Below, piece after piece: positions 1 through 8,907 of a DNA stretch of 64,000 nt. Made by a program: the position numbers and the translations under genes. A model generated the notes under the pieces. It was not told where the DNA came from, searched no databases, and saw only the letters and a list, made by a program, of their open reading frames with translations. This DNA comes from Nocardioides allogilvus (GTDB lineage: Bacteria > Actinomycetota > Actinomycetes > Propionibacteriales > Nocardioidaceae), in assembly GCF_003047285.1 (NCBI RefSeq), contig NZ_PZYX01000006.1:62001-126000 (forward strand), read 5' to 3'. How positions within the stretch are numbered: position 1 is the first letter of the stretch; each line of letters starts with the position of its first letter.

Positions 1-11
1 AGACTCCTCGC

Positions 12-506
12 ATGGCAACCGACGAGCGCTTCGAGGTCACCCGCTCCTTCCCTCATCCCCCAGCCGACGTGTTCGCGGTCCTGTGCGATCCTCAGGGCCA
101 CGTCGCCATCGACTCGTCGGGCATGCTCCAGGACGCCGAGGGCGATCCGGTCTCCGCCGTGGGCGACTCGTTCGTCGTCCACATGGATCGCGAGGCGCTC
201 GGCGACTTCGACATGGGCCAGTACGACGTCACGGTGACGATCCGCACCTTCGAGGCCGACCGCGAGATCGCCTGGACGGTGCTCGGCCGCCTGCGGCCGC
301 AGATCGGCCATGTCTTCGGCTACCGGATCGAGCCGACCGACGGCGGCGGCAGCCTGGTCACGTCCTACTACGACTGGTCCGACATCGCGCCGCACTGGCG
401 GGAGGCCGGCATCTTCCCGGTGCTCTCCGAGAGCGCCCTGAAGGCGACGCTCGGCATCCTCGAGCGCACGGTGCGCCGCGGCTACCCGCTCGTGGCCGCC
501 CGCTGA
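12..506 (+). CDS. SRPBCC-family (polyketide cyclase/dehydrase-like) protein
   Basis: A 164-residue protein with the START/SRPBCC layout: an N-terminal strand (FEVTRSFPHPPADVFAVLCD) leading into the first helices, a central run of strands, and a long C-terminal helix from about residue 140 that would line a hydrophobic ligand pocket. This fold binds or turns over small hydrophobic molecules, and the ligand cannot be told from the sequence. The ATG start lies 11 bases from the window edge, so its promoter is not visible. The 3' end overlaps the convergent WYL regulator gene by 25 bases. Confidence 0.8.
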   Translation: MATDERFEVTRSFPHPPADVFAVLCDPQGHVAIDSSGMLQDAEGDPVSAVGDSFVVHMDREALGDFDMGQYDVTVTIRTFEADREIAWTVLGRLRPQIGHVFGYRIEPTDGGGSLVTSYYDWSDIAPHWREAGIFPVLSESALKATLGILERTVRRGYPLVAAR

Positions 507-1435
507 AGCCGCTCCCCCAGCTCGGCCGCGACGGTGGCCAGCTCGGGCGGTTGGAGGAACTCGCAGTCCAGGCCCGTCATCACGCAGTGGAACGCGAGGT
601 ACTCCAGTGAGTCGATGCCTGCCTCCAGCAGGGTCGTCGACTCGTCGATCGCCGTCAGGGTGACCCAGCGCGTGCTGACCTTCGCCGCCACCTCCTCGAG
701 GCCCGCCAGCACGCGCACCTGGGCCTGGTTGCTGTACGGCGCCCGGCTGATCGCGTTCTGGACGTACTCCGACGGGTCGGGGTGCTCGCGGAGCGTGAAC
801 CGCCAGGTCGACGGCGTCACGGCGCGCATGCGGTCGAGCCGGAACGTCCGCCAGTCCTCCCGGTCGACGTCCCACGCCATGAGGTACCACCGCCGGCCGG
901 TCGCGACCAGCCGCACGGGCTCCACCCAGCGCTCGCTCGCAGCGCCGTCGCGGGCGTCGTAGCCGAACCGCACCCGCAGCAGGTCGCGACAGGCCTTGGC
1001 CAGGGTCAGCAGCACGTCGCCGTCGACCAGGTCCGCGTTGCTGCTCAGCGTCTCGGTCGACTGGTGGATCGCCTTGACCTCCGAACGCAGCCGCGGCGGC
1101 ATCACCTGGTCGAGCTTGGCGAGGGTGCTCAGGGCTGCCTCGCTCGCGCCCGTGACCGTGCCGCCGGCCGCGAGGCGCAGCGACACCGCGATGGCCACGG
1201 CCTCCTCGTCGTCGAGCAGCAGCGGTGGCAGGTCCTTGCCACGGCCGAGCTGGTAGCCGCCGCCGAGGCCCTGGGTCGCCAGCACCGGATAGCCGAGGTT
1301 GCGCAGGCGGTCGACGTCGCGCCGGATGCTGCGCGTCGTGACGCCAAGCCGCTCGGCCAGCTCGGGGCCGGTCCAGACCGGTCGCTGCTGGAGGAGGGAC
1401 AGCAGGCTCAGCACCCGCTGGGTGGTGTCGCTCAT
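482..1435 (-). CDS. HTH-WYL transcriptional regulator
   Basis: A 317-residue DeoR/HTH_11-type regulator. The first 60 residues form a winged helix (ELAERLGVTTRSIRRDVDRL is the recognition region). A WYL domain follows, with the diagnostic segment RRWYLMAWD and then an Arg-rich FRLDRMRAV tract. A C-terminal WYL extension completes the protein. WYL proteins sense a ligand, sometimes nucleic acid, and usually control neighbouring or own genes. The ATG at 1435 was chosen because the longer frame up to 1624 is not protein-like and crosses two inverted repeats, one of which (1457-1475) is a likely operator. Convergent with the SRPBCC gene and divergent from the LuxR-type gene. Confidence 0.85.
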   Translation of the reverse strand: MSDTTQRVLSLLSLLQQRPVWTGPELAERLGVTTRSIRRDVDRLRNLGYPVLATQGLGGGYQLGRGKDLPPLLLDDEEAVAIAVSLRLAAGGTVTGASEAALSTLAKLDQVMPPRLRSEVKAIHQSTETLSSNADLVDGDVLLTLAKACRDLLRVRFGYDARDGAASERWVEPVRLVATGRRWYLMAWDVDREDWRTFRLDRMRAVTPSTWRFTLREHPDPSEYVQNAISRAPYSNQAQVRVLAGLEEVAAKVSTRWVTLTAIDESTTLLEAGIDSLEYLAFHCVMTGLDCEFLQPPELATVAAELGERLQRAATSG

Positions 1436-1456
1436 GGCGTCATGCTGGCAGACAGG

Positions 1457-1475
1457 GCGGACAGATCCTGTCCGC
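1457..1475. promoter_or_regulatory. Inverted repeat, possible operator of the WYL regulator
   Basis: Arms GCGGACA and TGTCCGC are separated by 5 bases, centred about 30 bases upstream of the WYL regulator start. The placement suits autoregulation. Inference only. Confidence 0.4.
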
Positions 1476-1495
1476 GTCGCCAGCCGATCGGCACA

Positions 1496-1536
1496 AGCAG
1501 GCCGCGGGCTCACCCCCGCGAATCCCGCGGCCTGCT
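1496..1536. repeat. Strong 13-bp-stem hairpin between divergent genes
   Basis: Perfect arms AGCAGGCCGCGGG (1496-1508) and CCCGCGGCCTGCT (1524-1536) enclose a 15-base loop. It lies between two divergent starts, so it is not an ordinary 3' terminator. A leader structure, small RNA or dispersed palindrome are options. Confidence 0.6.
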
Positions 1537-1625
1537 GTCTGCGCCGGCGGGTGGACTGTCCCCTGTGCGGTCCACACGCCTCGGCTGCAGGACTAGGTTC
1601 TCGCGCTCCGGAGGGCCCCGGCATC

Positions 1626-1637
1626 GGTAGTCCTACC
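1626..1637. promoter_or_regulatory. Short palindrome upstream of LuxR-type regulator
   Basis: GGTAG-TC-CTACC lies in the -35 region, 22 bases upstream of the -10 box at 1659-1664. It could be a binding site for the LuxR-type protein itself; the arms are only 5 bp. Confidence 0.3.
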
Positions 1638-1658
1638 TATTCAGTGGCGCATCACCGA

Positions 1659-1664
1659 TAGATT
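1659..1664 (+). promoter_or_regulatory. -10 box TAGATT, leaderless start of LuxR-type gene
   Basis: TAGATT is followed by 6 bases and then the GTG at 1671, so transcription would begin at or next to the start codon. Confidence 0.5.
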
Positions 1665-1670
1665 CGCCCC

Positions 1671-4094
1671 GTGCTCACCCCATGTCTCGGTCGCGAGCAG
1701 ACCCAGGCTCGTCTCGCGACGGCGTTGGCGGCCTCGCGCTGGGTCAGCATCGTCGGCCCGCCCGGCAGCGGAAAGACCCTGCTGGCACGACATGCGGCCG
1801 CCCGGGGCCACAGCACGTGGGTCAACGCGCGCGGGATGCTGCGCGCCGACGAGGTGCTCTCGGCCTGCCTGGACGCCCTCGACGTCCCGCCCACGCCCGG
1901 CGACTCCCCCGAAGGTGCCCTGTGCCGGGCGATGGACGGCCTCGACTCGCTGCTCGTCGTCGACGGCCTCGACCTCGATCCGGGTGTCCTGGGCCCGACC
2001 TTCCAGCAGGTCATGTCGTCCACCTCCGAGGCCCGGCTCGCCGTCACCTCGGTGACAATGGCCGGGCAACCGGCCGAACGCGTCGTGCGCGTCGCCCCGT
2101 TCATGGTCCCGCGCGACCACGAGCCCCTCTCGGGGCCGGCCGTCGACCTCTTCCTGCACCGCGTGGAGGCCGCCGGCGGACACCCCGTCGACCTCGAGGC
2201 GCACGCGGACGACGTACGTCGCCTGCTGCACGCCACCGGCGGGCTGCCGCTGCTCATCGAGCAGATCGCCGTGCAGATCGCGCTCGTCGGCGTCACCAAC
2301 GTGGTGCCGACCGCCTCGCTGTCCGAGGCGGTGCACGGGTCCTACGAGCTGCTCGACGACGACCAGCAGCTCTGCTTCCGGCGACTGGCGCAGATGACCT
2401 CGCCGGTCTCCATCGACGTCGTCGCCGAGATCACTGGCGTCGACCGCGACCGGGCCAGCCTGCTCGCCGGCGGCCTGGTCCGCCGCAGCCTCCTGGAGCT
2501 GATGCCCGACGGCCGCTTCGACATGCTCACCCCGATCCGGCGCCACGGGCAGTTCCTCACCGCTTCCACCGACGACCGGGAGCGGGCCAACCGCGCACTC
2601 CTCTCGTGGGCCGATCGCATGGCCCCGGCCGACCACAACACCGGCGCCGCCGACGCAGGCTGGCTGGTCGACCTGCCGGTGATGCGGGCCGCGATCGCGG
2701 CGGCCTGCGCAGCGCCGGAGACCCGTGACCTCGGTTATGCCCTCGCCAACCGCATCTTCTCGTCCCTCTACACCTCGATGCGCGCCCGCGAAGCGGTGGA
2801 GATCCTGGAGGCCACCCTCGTCAGCGGGGACGGCCCGGCCGAGATCGGCGCCTCCGTGGCTCGCCGCGCCGGCATCGCCGCCTCCGAGGTCCGCGGCACC
2901 TACGAGGGACTGTGGCTGCTCGACCGCGCGGACGAGCACGCCCTCAGCGCCCCCGACCCCGACGACCAGCTGGCCAGGAACGCCTCCATCCGCGCCGAGA
3001 TGCACCTCGACGCCGGCGCCCTCGTGAAGGCCGAGGCCGAGGCCCGCCGCGCCCTCGACCTCGGTGAGACCACCGTGATCACCCGGCAGGCCGCGCGCAC
3101 CCTGGCCGATGTCCAGGTCTCGAGGGGTGCGTTCCGCGACGCGACCGTGACGCTCACCGACCTCCTCGCAGCGCGCGACCACAAGGACGAGCGCTGGATC
3201 TCGCTGTCGGCGCGCACGCTGCTCGCCCGCATCGCACTCGAGCAGGGACGCCCGACGGAGGCCACGTCCGCCGCCAGGGCGGTCGTGGCCGATGCCCGCG
3301 CGGTCGCCGAGGACCGGGTGGCGCTGATCGCCGAGACCCTCCTGCGTCACCTCGACCCGGACTTCACCCCGGTCGAGGTCGACCGCGAGTCGCTCCCCTG
3401 GGCCGTGCGCATCCCCGTGCTCGCGCAGGACGCGCGCGAGATGCTCCGCGACGGTGACCAGCAGCGCGCTGCCGGCCTGGCCGCCGACGTGGTCGTGCTG
3501 GCCGACAGCACCGGCCTGGGCCGCGACGCCGTCGAGGGCCGGCTCCTGCTCGCCCGGGCCCTGCTGGCCAGCGGTGACCAGGGACAGGCCATCACCACCT
3601 TCCTGGCCGCTCTCGACAGGGCGGCGGAGATGCCGATGCCGCTGCGCGTCGCCGACGCGCTCGACGGCCTCGCCTGGATCGGCCAGCAGCGCGATCTGCG
3701 CGACGCCCGCACCCTCGCCGCCGCCGCCGTTGCCCTGCGCGCACCCCGCCAGGCAGCGTCCTGGGGCTACGCCGCCGACCAGCCGCTGGGCGTCGGCCGC
3801 TCCGTTCCGACCGGCTGGATCGTGGACAACGACTTCACCCCGGCCGGCGTGGAGGCCGTCGTCGGCCTCTTCTCCGGGGCGACCGGTCCCGCGACCGGGA
3901 GCGTGCTCGACCTGCTCAGCAACGCCGAGCGCCAGGTCGCCGAGCGGGTTGCACTCGGGTTGACCAGCCGCCAGATCGCGGCCGACCTGTTCATCTCGCC
4001 GCGCACCGTGGACGCACACCTCACCCACATCTACCGCAAGCTCGACATCACCACTCGCGCCAAGCTGGCCGCTCTCGTCGTCGACCCGGGCTGA
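1671..4094 (+). CDS. Large ATPase-type LuxR family transcriptional regulator (LAL-like)
   Basis: An 807-residue regulator. The N-terminal P-loop ATPase has Walker A GPPGSGKT at residues 29-36 and a Walker-B-like LLVVDGLDLD near residue 100. A long helical, TPR-like middle region runs from about 350 to 720. The C-terminal LuxR (GerE) helix-turn-helix contains SRQIAADLFISPRTVDAHLTH. At about 800 residues it fits the LAL/MalT class, where ligand and ATP binding switch the protein on, but no ligand can be named. The GTG start is supported by a -10 box six bases upstream. The next gene begins 4 bases after the stop, so the two are probably co-transcribed. Confidence 0.88.
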   Translation: MLTPCLGREQTQARLATALAASRWVSIVGPPGSGKTLLARHAAARGHSTWVNARGMLRADEVLSACLDALDVPPTPGDSPEGALCRAMDGLDSLLVVDGLDLDPGVLGPTFQQVMSSTSEARLAVTSVTMAGQPAERVVRVAPFMVPRDHEPLSGPAVDLFLHRVEAAGGHPVDLEAHADDVRRLLHATGGLPLLIEQIAVQIALVGVTNVVPTASLSEAVHGSYELLDDDQQLCFRRLAQMTSPVSIDVVAEITGVDRDRASLLAGGLVRRSLLELMPDGRFDMLTPIRRHGQFLTASTDDRERANRALLSWADRMAPADHNTGAADAGWLVDLPVMRAAIAAACAAPETRDLGYALANRIFSSLYTSMRAREAVEILEATLVSGDGPAEIGASVARRAGIAASEVRGTYEGLWLLDRADEHALSAPDPDDQLARNASIRAEMHLDAGALVKAEAEARRALDLGETTVITRQAARTLADVQVSRGAFRDATVTLTDLLAARDHKDERWISLSARTLLARIALEQGRPTEATSAARAVVADARAVAEDRVALIAETLLRHLDPDFTPVEVDRESLPWAVRIPVLAQDAREMLRDGDQQRAAGLAADVVVLADSTGLGRDAVEGRLLLARALLASGDQGQAITTFLAALDRAAEMPMPLRVADALDGLAWIGQQRDLRDARTLAAAAVALRAPRQAASWGYAADQPLGVGRSVPTGWIVDNDFTPAGVEAVVGLFSGATGPATGSVLDLLSNAERQVAERVALGLTSRQIAADLFISPRTVDAHLTHIYRKLDITTRAKLAALVVDPG

Positions 4095-4098
4095 GCGC

Positions 4099-4968
4099 GT
4101 GCGCGTCGAGGTCACCGCGACCCGTCGACTCACCTTCGACGACGGGAGCCCGGTCCGCGCCGCGTCCGCGATCGTGTCGTACGGCGATGGCTGGCTGATC
4201 ACCCAGGACGACTCGACGCTCGGGGCGCACTGGCGCCCGGGCAGCGTCCTCCCGCTCCGCCTGCTGGACCCCGTCGAGGGACTCGACACGTTCGCCTCGG
4301 CGGACGGGAGCAAGCACCTCAAGCCCGATCTCGAGGCAGCCTGCGTGCTGCCCGACGGCACCGTCCTGCTGCTCGGGTCGGGATCGACGCCCGCCCGGCG
4401 GCGCGGTGTCCGGCTCTCAGGGCAGGAGGCGGTCGTCGAGGACCTGACCGCCCTCCTCGGTCGGGTGGCCGTGGCCCTGGGTGTGCCGCACGACGTGCTC
4501 AACCTCGAAGGTGCCTGCCTGGTCGGTGACCGCCTGCGCTGGTTCCACCGCGGGCTGCCCGCGGCGGGATGGCCGAGCGCGAGCGTCGACCTGCCCCTCG
4601 ACGTACCCCTGCACGAGGCGAGCCCGGACGGCGTCCTGCGCTACGACCTCGGCACCGTGGCCGGTGTCGGGCTCGCCGTCACCGATGCCGTGGCGCTCGG
4701 CGACGGGCTGGTGCTCGTCAGCGCGGCCGCGGAGGACTCCCCCAACACCTACGACGACGGACCGGTGGTCGCTTGCGCCCTGGTCCTGCTCGACGGCGAC
4801 CGCGTGCTCGACCGCGCCCAGGTCCCCCTCGTCGACGACCGGATCGCGAAGATCGAGGGGCTGGCCGTCGTGGACGAGACAGGGTCGGGCGCACGGCTGG
4901 TGGCCACCATCGACGCCGACGACCACACGAGCCCGTCGCCGGTGCTGGAGCTCAGCGTCGGCTGGTGA
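4099..4968 (+). CDS. Conserved protein of unknown function (DUF6929-like)
   Basis: A 289-residue soluble protein with no signal peptide. Repeated beta-rich segments such as AASAIVSYGDGWLITQDDST, an L-L-G-S-G-S-T motif near residue 95 and a late KIEGLAVVD segment resemble a propeller-like fold, and it resembles proteins annotated as DUF6929. No catalytic motif is recognised. It starts with GTG 4 bases after the LuxR-type regulator and abuts the convergent dehydrogenase stop at 4969, so it is the last gene of a two-gene unit. Confidence 0.65.
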   Translation: MRVEVTATRRLTFDDGSPVRAASAIVSYGDGWLITQDDSTLGAHWRPGSVLPLRLLDPVEGLDTFASADGSKHLKPDLEAACVLPDGTVLLLGSGSTPARRRGVRLSGQEAVVEDLTALLGRVAVALGVPHDVLNLEGACLVGDRLRWFHRGLPAAGWPSASVDLPLDVPLHEASPDGVLRYDLGTVAGVGLAVTDAVALGDGLVLVSAAAEDSPNTYDDGPVVACALVLLDGDRVLDRAQVPLVDDRIAKIEGLAVVDETGSGARLVATIDADDHTSPSPVLELSVGW

Positions 4969-6774
4969 TCAGCGCCGGGTGTAGTCGCGGAAGCCGCGCT
5001 GGGTCTTGCGACCGAGGTAGCCCGCCGTGACGAGGTGCTCGAGCAGCGGGGCCGGGGCGAAGCCGGGCTCGCGGAACTCGAGGTAGAGCTCGCGCTGGAT
5101 GGCCAGGGACACGTCGTTGCCGACGACGTCGAGCAGCTCGAACGGGCCCATCGGCAGCGCACAGCCCTGCTTCATGGCGGTGTCGATGTCGTCGGCCGTG
5201 GCGTAGTGGGCCTCCAGCATCTTCACCGCGTCGTTGAGGTAGGGGAAGAGCAGCGCGTTGACGATGAACCCCGCCCGGTCGCCGCAGGAGACGGCAACCT
5301 TGCCGACCTGGTCGCACAGGGCACGGACCGTCTCGGCGACGTCCTCGGCGGTGGCGACCGTGGAGACGACCTCGACCAGCTTCATGATCGGCGCCGGGTT
5401 GAAGAAGTGCATGCCGACGACGTCCTGCGGCCGCGCGGTGGCCTTGGCCAGCGCGATCACGGGCAGGGACGAGGTGGTGGTGGCCAGGATCGCGCCCGGC
5501 TTGCAGATCTCGTCGAGGTTCTCGAAGAGCGTGGTCTTGATCCGCAGGTCCTCGGCGATCGCCTCCACGACGAGGTCGACCGTGGCGAGGTCGTCGAGGG
5601 AGGTGCTGCCGGTGAGCCGGCCCAGCACCTCGGCCTTGGTGGCCTCCTCAAGCTTGCCGCGCTGTATCGCCTTGTCGAGCGAGCGCTCGATCGTGGCGCG
5701 CACGCCCTCGACCTTGGCGTCCGAGCGACCGACGTACACGACGTCCAGGCCGCTCTTGGCGAAGACCTCGACGATGCCGGCGGCCATGGTGCCGGTGCCG
5801 ACGACGCCGACGGTGGCGATCGGGCGCCGGAGCTGGGGGACGTCGTCGGCCGACGGCGTGTGCACGTCGGCGACGACGGCGGAGCTGTCGACGCTCTCGT
5901 AGGTGTAGAAGCCCTTGCCGGTCTTGCGACCCAGCAGGCCCGCGGTCACCATCTGCTTCAGGATCGGCGCCGGGGCGTGCAGCCGGTCGCGGCCCTGCTT
6001 GTACATCGTGTCCAGGATCTCGTACGCCGTGTCGAGCCCGATCAGGTCCAGCAGCGCCAACGGACCCATCGGGTAGCCGCAGCCGAAGCGCATGGCAGCG
6101 TCGATGTCCTCGCGGCTGGCGTACTTCGTCTCGAACATCGAGGCGGCATGGTTGAGGTAGCCGAAGAGCAGCGTGTTGGCGATGAAGCCCGCCTTGTCGC
6201 CGCACACAACCGGGTTCTTGCCCAGGGTGCCGACCAGGCCCTCGACGTCGGCCAGCACGGCGGGCTCGGTGACGACGGTGCGGACGATCTCGACGAGGTT
6301 CTGCACCGGCGCGGGGTTGAAGAAGTGCACGCCCACGACCCGGCCCGGCCGCGTGTTGGCGGTGGAGATCTCGGTGACCGGCAGCGAGGAGGTGTTGGTG
6401 GCCAGGATCGCGTCGGGCTTGACGATGTCGTCGAGCCGGCGGAAGAGGTCCTTCTTGATCTCGAGCGACTCGATGACCGCCTCCACCACGAAGTCGGCCT
6501 CGGCGAGTGCCGACAGGTCGGTGGCGAAGGAGATGCGTCCGAGGATCTCGGCCTGGTCCGCCTCGGACATCTTGCCGCGCGACACCGCCCGGCCGGTGGA
6601 GTGCGCGAGGTGGCCGCGGCCGCGCTCGACCGCCTCATCGCTCAGCTCGACACCGATCACGCTGAAACCGTTGCGGGCGAAGACCTCGGCGATGCCGGCG
6701 CCCATGGTGCCGAGGCCGATGACCCCGATGGTGGTGAAGGTCCTCGGAGCGCGCTCAGATGATGCAGTCGTCAT
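4969..6774 (-). CDS. Tandem (two-unit) 3-hydroxyacyl-CoA dehydrogenase
   Basis: A 601-residue fusion of two 3-hydroxybutyryl-CoA dehydrogenase-type units. Unit 1 has an NAD-binding GLGTMG at residues 20-25, HFFNPAP with catalytic-type His150, and a C-terminal helical domain (GYLNHAASMF, CGYPMGPLALLDLIG). Unit 2 begins near residue 318 with GTGTMAAG (326-333), has its own MHFFNPAP, and ends in a second helical domain. The third Gly of the dinucleotide motif is Ala in unit 2. The reaction is NAD(P)-linked interconversion of 3-hydroxyacyl-CoA and 3-oxoacyl-CoA. ATG 6774 was chosen because the upstream extension is not conserved-looking. The partial paralogue at 6863-8035 lies directly upstream on the same strand, 88 bases away. 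Confidence 0.9.
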   Translation of the reverse strand: MTTASSERAPRTFTTIGVIGLGTMGAGIAEVFARNGFSVIGVELSDEAVERGRGHLAHSTGRAVSRGKMSEADQAEILGRISFATDLSALAEADFVVEAVIESLEIKKDLFRRLDDIVKPDAILATNTSSLPVTEISTANTRPGRVVGVHFFNPAPVQNLVEIVRTVVTEPAVLADVEGLVGTLGKNPVVCGDKAGFIANTLLFGYLNHAASMFETKYASREDIDAAMRFGCGYPMGPLALLDLIGLDTAYEILDTMYKQGRDRLHAPAPILKQMVTAGLLGRKTGKGFYTYESVDSSAVVADVHTPSADDVPQLRRPIATVGVVGTGTMAAGIVEVFAKSGLDVVYVGRSDAKVEGVRATIERSLDKAIQRGKLEEATKAEVLGRLTGSTSLDDLATVDLVVEAIAEDLRIKTTLFENLDEICKPGAILATTTSSLPVIALAKATARPQDVVGMHFFNPAPIMKLVEVVSTVATAEDVAETVRALCDQVGKVAVSCGDRAGFIVNALLFPYLNDAVKMLEAHYATADDIDTAMKQGCALPMGPFELLDVVGNDVSLAIQRELYLEFREPGFAPAPLLEHLVTAGYLGRKTQRGFRDYTRR

Positions 6775-6862
6775 GCGGGCAGCATGCCATGCACGTACGG
6801 GCGCGCAACGAGGTCCCCTGGCCCGCACGGAGCGGGCCGAGGGGACCTCGAACGGCTACTTG

Positions 6863-8035
6863 TCAGTAGGTGCGGAAGCCCTCGCCGCTCTTGCGACCGA
6901 GCTTGCCCTCGGCCACCAGGGTCTCCAAGGTGGCCGCCGGCGCGAAGCCCTTCTCGCCGAACTCGGCGAAGAGCTCCTGCTGGATCGCCAGCGACACGTC
7001 GTTGCCGACGACGTCGAGCAGCGCGAAGGGTCCCATCGGGAAGCCGGCCTGCTCCTTGATCGCGTCGTCGATCTCGTCGATCGTCGCCGCGCCCGACTCG
7101 ACCAGCTTGACCGCGTCGTTGAGGTAGGGGAACAGCAGGCAGTTGACGATGAAGCCCGACCGGTCGCCGCACGAGACCGCGACCTTGCCGACCTTGGCGC
7201 ACAGCGCCAGCACGGTCTGGTTGACGTCGGCCGAGGTGGCCTCGGTCGTGACGACCTCGACCAGCTTCATGATCGTGGCCGGGTTGAAGAAGTGCATGCC
7301 GATGACGGCCTCGGGACGCGAGGTGACAGCGCCCAGGGCGGTGATGGGCATCGAGGACGTGGTGGTCGCCAGGATCGCACCGGGCTTGCAGATCCGGTCG
7401 AGGTCCTTGTAGAGGTCGGTCTTGATCGCGAGGTCCTCGGCGATCGCCTCGACGACGATGTCGACGTCCGCGAGCGCCTCGCGGTCGGTGGCACCGGTCA
7501 GGCGGGCAAGCGTGGCCGCCTTGGCGTCCTCGTCGATCCGGCCCTTCTCGACCAGCTTGGACAGGCCCTTGTCGATGAAGGCGACAACGCCGGCGATCTT
7601 GTCCTCGCCGCGACCCACGAAGACCACGTCGTAGCCGGCCTGGGCGAAGACCTGGACGATGCCGGAGGCCATGGTGCCGGTGCCGACGACGCCGACGGTG
7701 GTGATCTCCTGCTTCAGCTCGGGCGCGGCCGCGCCGGCCGCGTCACCGGACGCGGCAAAGGTGCCGTCCTCGGTCGCCAAGGTCGAGATCACCTGGGCCG
7801 GCTGGTGGAGCGGGTCACCCGAGTCGAGGAACCGAGCTGCCAGGCCCGCGCGCACGGCGGCGGCGCCCAGCTCGTCGACGACGGTCAGCGGTCCCTTCGG
7901 GTAGCCGCAGCCGAAACGCATGGCGTTGTCGATGTCGACGGCCGAGGCGTAGCCCGCCTCGAACATGCGGGCGGCGTGGTTGAGGTACGGAAGGACGAGC
8001 GTGTCGTGGATCTGCTCGTTGGTCAGCTCGGTCAT
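6863..8035 (-). CDS. 3-hydroxyacyl-CoA dehydrogenase lacking the first Rossmann domain
   Basis: A 390-residue paralogue of the adjacent fusion. Residues 14-60 match the C-terminal helical domain of unit 1 (YLNHAARMFEAGY, FGCGYPKGPLTVVDELG). A variable, Ala-rich linker follows, then one complete unit with GTGTMASG at 118-125, MHFFNPA and FPMGPFALLDVVG. About 190 residues, the whole first NAD-binding domain, are absent. No frameshift is needed, and the ATG at 8035 has a weak -10-like CACACT 7 bases upstream, so it looks like a stable shortened gene. It probably still reduces or oxidises short 3-hydroxyacyl-CoA through unit 2, with the leftover helical domain perhaps helping dimer packing. Confidence 0.85.
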   Translation of the reverse strand: MTELTNEQIHDTLVLPYLNHAARMFEAGYASAVDIDNAMRFGCGYPKGPLTVVDELGAAAVRAGLAARFLDSGDPLHQPAQVISTLATEDGTFAASGDAAGAAAPELKQEITTVGVVGTGTMASGIVQVFAQAGYDVVFVGRGEDKIAGVVAFIDKGLSKLVEKGRIDEDAKAATLARLTGATDREALADVDIVVEAIAEDLAIKTDLYKDLDRICKPGAILATTTSSMPITALGAVTSRPEAVIGMHFFNPATIMKLVEVVTTEATSADVNQTVLALCAKVGKVAVSCGDRSGFIVNCLLFPYLNDAVKLVESGAATIDEIDDAIKEQAGFPMGPFALLDVVGNDVSLAIQQELFAEFGEKGFAPAATLETLVAEGKLGRKSGEGFRTY

Positions 8036-8129
8036 GCGGCAAAGTGTGACATCGGTTTACACCGGCGGGTAACCCGTCCCACCTGAGACGTCGATCACCC
8101 GGGAGTCGGGAGCCGGCTCGAGGTGACTG

Positions 8130-8135
8130 TAGATT
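8130..8135 (+). promoter_or_regulatory. -10 box TAGATT of nucS
   Basis: TAGATT ends 8 bases before GTG 8144. This favours that start over the in-frame GTG at 8123, which would precede the box. Confidence 0.5.
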
Positions 8136-8143
8136 CACGCCCC

Positions 8144-8830
8144 GTGAGAATCGTCGTTGCGCGCTGCCAGGTCGACTACGCCGGGCGGCTGACCGCCCAC
8201 CTGCCGATGGCGACCCGGGTGCTGATGATCAAGGCGGACGGTTCCGTGCTCGTCCACTCCGACGGCGGGTCCTACAAGCCGCTCAACTGGATGTCGCCCC
8301 CGGCGACCTTCCGCGAGGGCGCCACCGACGACGGGCAGGTCGAGTGGACCGTGACGGCGGCCAAGACCGACGACACCCTGCGCATCCTGATCGAGGAGAT
8401 CCACAGCGACTCCAGCCACGACCTCGGCATCGACCCCGGCCTGCAGAAGGACGGCGTCGAGAAGCACCTCCAGGAGCTGCTCGCCGAGCATCCCGCCACC
8501 CTGTCCGACGGCCTGACCCTCGTCCGCCGGGAGTTCCCCACGGCGATCGGCCCGGTCGACCTCATGTGCCGCGACGACGCCGGCCTGAGCGTGGCCGTGG
8601 AGATCAAGCGCCGCGGCGACATCGACGGCGTGGAGCAGCTGACCCGCTACCTCGAGCTCCTCAACCGCGACCCGCTGCTCAACAGCAAGGGTCCCGTGCG
8701 CGGCATCTTCGCCGCCCAGGAGATCAAGCCGCAGGCCCGCGTGCTCGCCACCGACCGCGGGATCGCCTGTGCGCTCGTCGACTACGACCTGCTCCGCGGC
8801 ATGGACGACTCCGAGCACCGGCTCTTCTGA
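8144..8830 (+). CDS. nucS: Mismatch-specific endonuclease NucS (EndoMS)
   Basis: A 228-residue protein matching actinobacterial NucS end to end. The N-terminal DNA-binding half has [12 protein letters not shown] and [10 protein letters not shown]. The C-terminal RecB-like nuclease has the catalytic signature [10 protein letters not shown] followed by [20 protein letters not shown] (Asp, then Glu-x-Lys). The C-terminus ends in RLF, as in homologues that dock on the DNA sliding clamp. In actinobacteria without MutS/MutL this enzyme cuts both strands at mismatches and lowers mutation rate. The GTG at 8144 is preferred because family members begin close to this point and a -10 box lies 8 bases upstream. 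Confidence 0.95.
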   Translation: MRIVVARCQVDYAGRLTAHLPMATRVLMIKADGSVLVHSDGGSYKPLNWMSPPATFREGATDDGQVEWTVTAAKTDDTLRILIEEIHSDSSHDLGIDPGLQKDGVEKHLQELLAEHPATLSDGLTLVRREFPTAIGPVDLMCRDDAGLSVAVEIKRRGDIDGVEQLTRYLELLNRDPLLNSKGPVRGIFAAQEIKPQARVLATDRGIACALVDYDLLRGMDDSEHRLF

Positions 8831-8843
8831 GCCTCGCCAGAAC

Positions 8844-8870
8844 TTCCACTCGCACGAGCGGAAGTTCATC
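8844..8870. repeat. Palindromic repeat, copy 1
   Basis: A 27-base unit containing TTCCACTCGCACGAG, one variable base, then GGAAGTTCATC. It recurs with one mismatch at 8908-8934. It folds as a hairpin with a 2-base loop (8841-8866, one mismatch in the stem) just after nucS. Confidence 0.7.
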
Positions 8871-8907
8871 CGCCGTCGAGCGTGCGGACACTGATCCCGG
8901 GCTGCAT

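Noticed and set aside
1436..1624. Longer N-terminus of the WYL regulator
   Set aside because: It would read through two inverted repeats and gives Arg/Pro-rich non-family sequence; ATG 1435 fits the HTH start.
8053..8064. Weak palindrome CGGTTTACACCG before the short dehydrogenase
   Set aside because: Only 4-bp arms; expected by chance.
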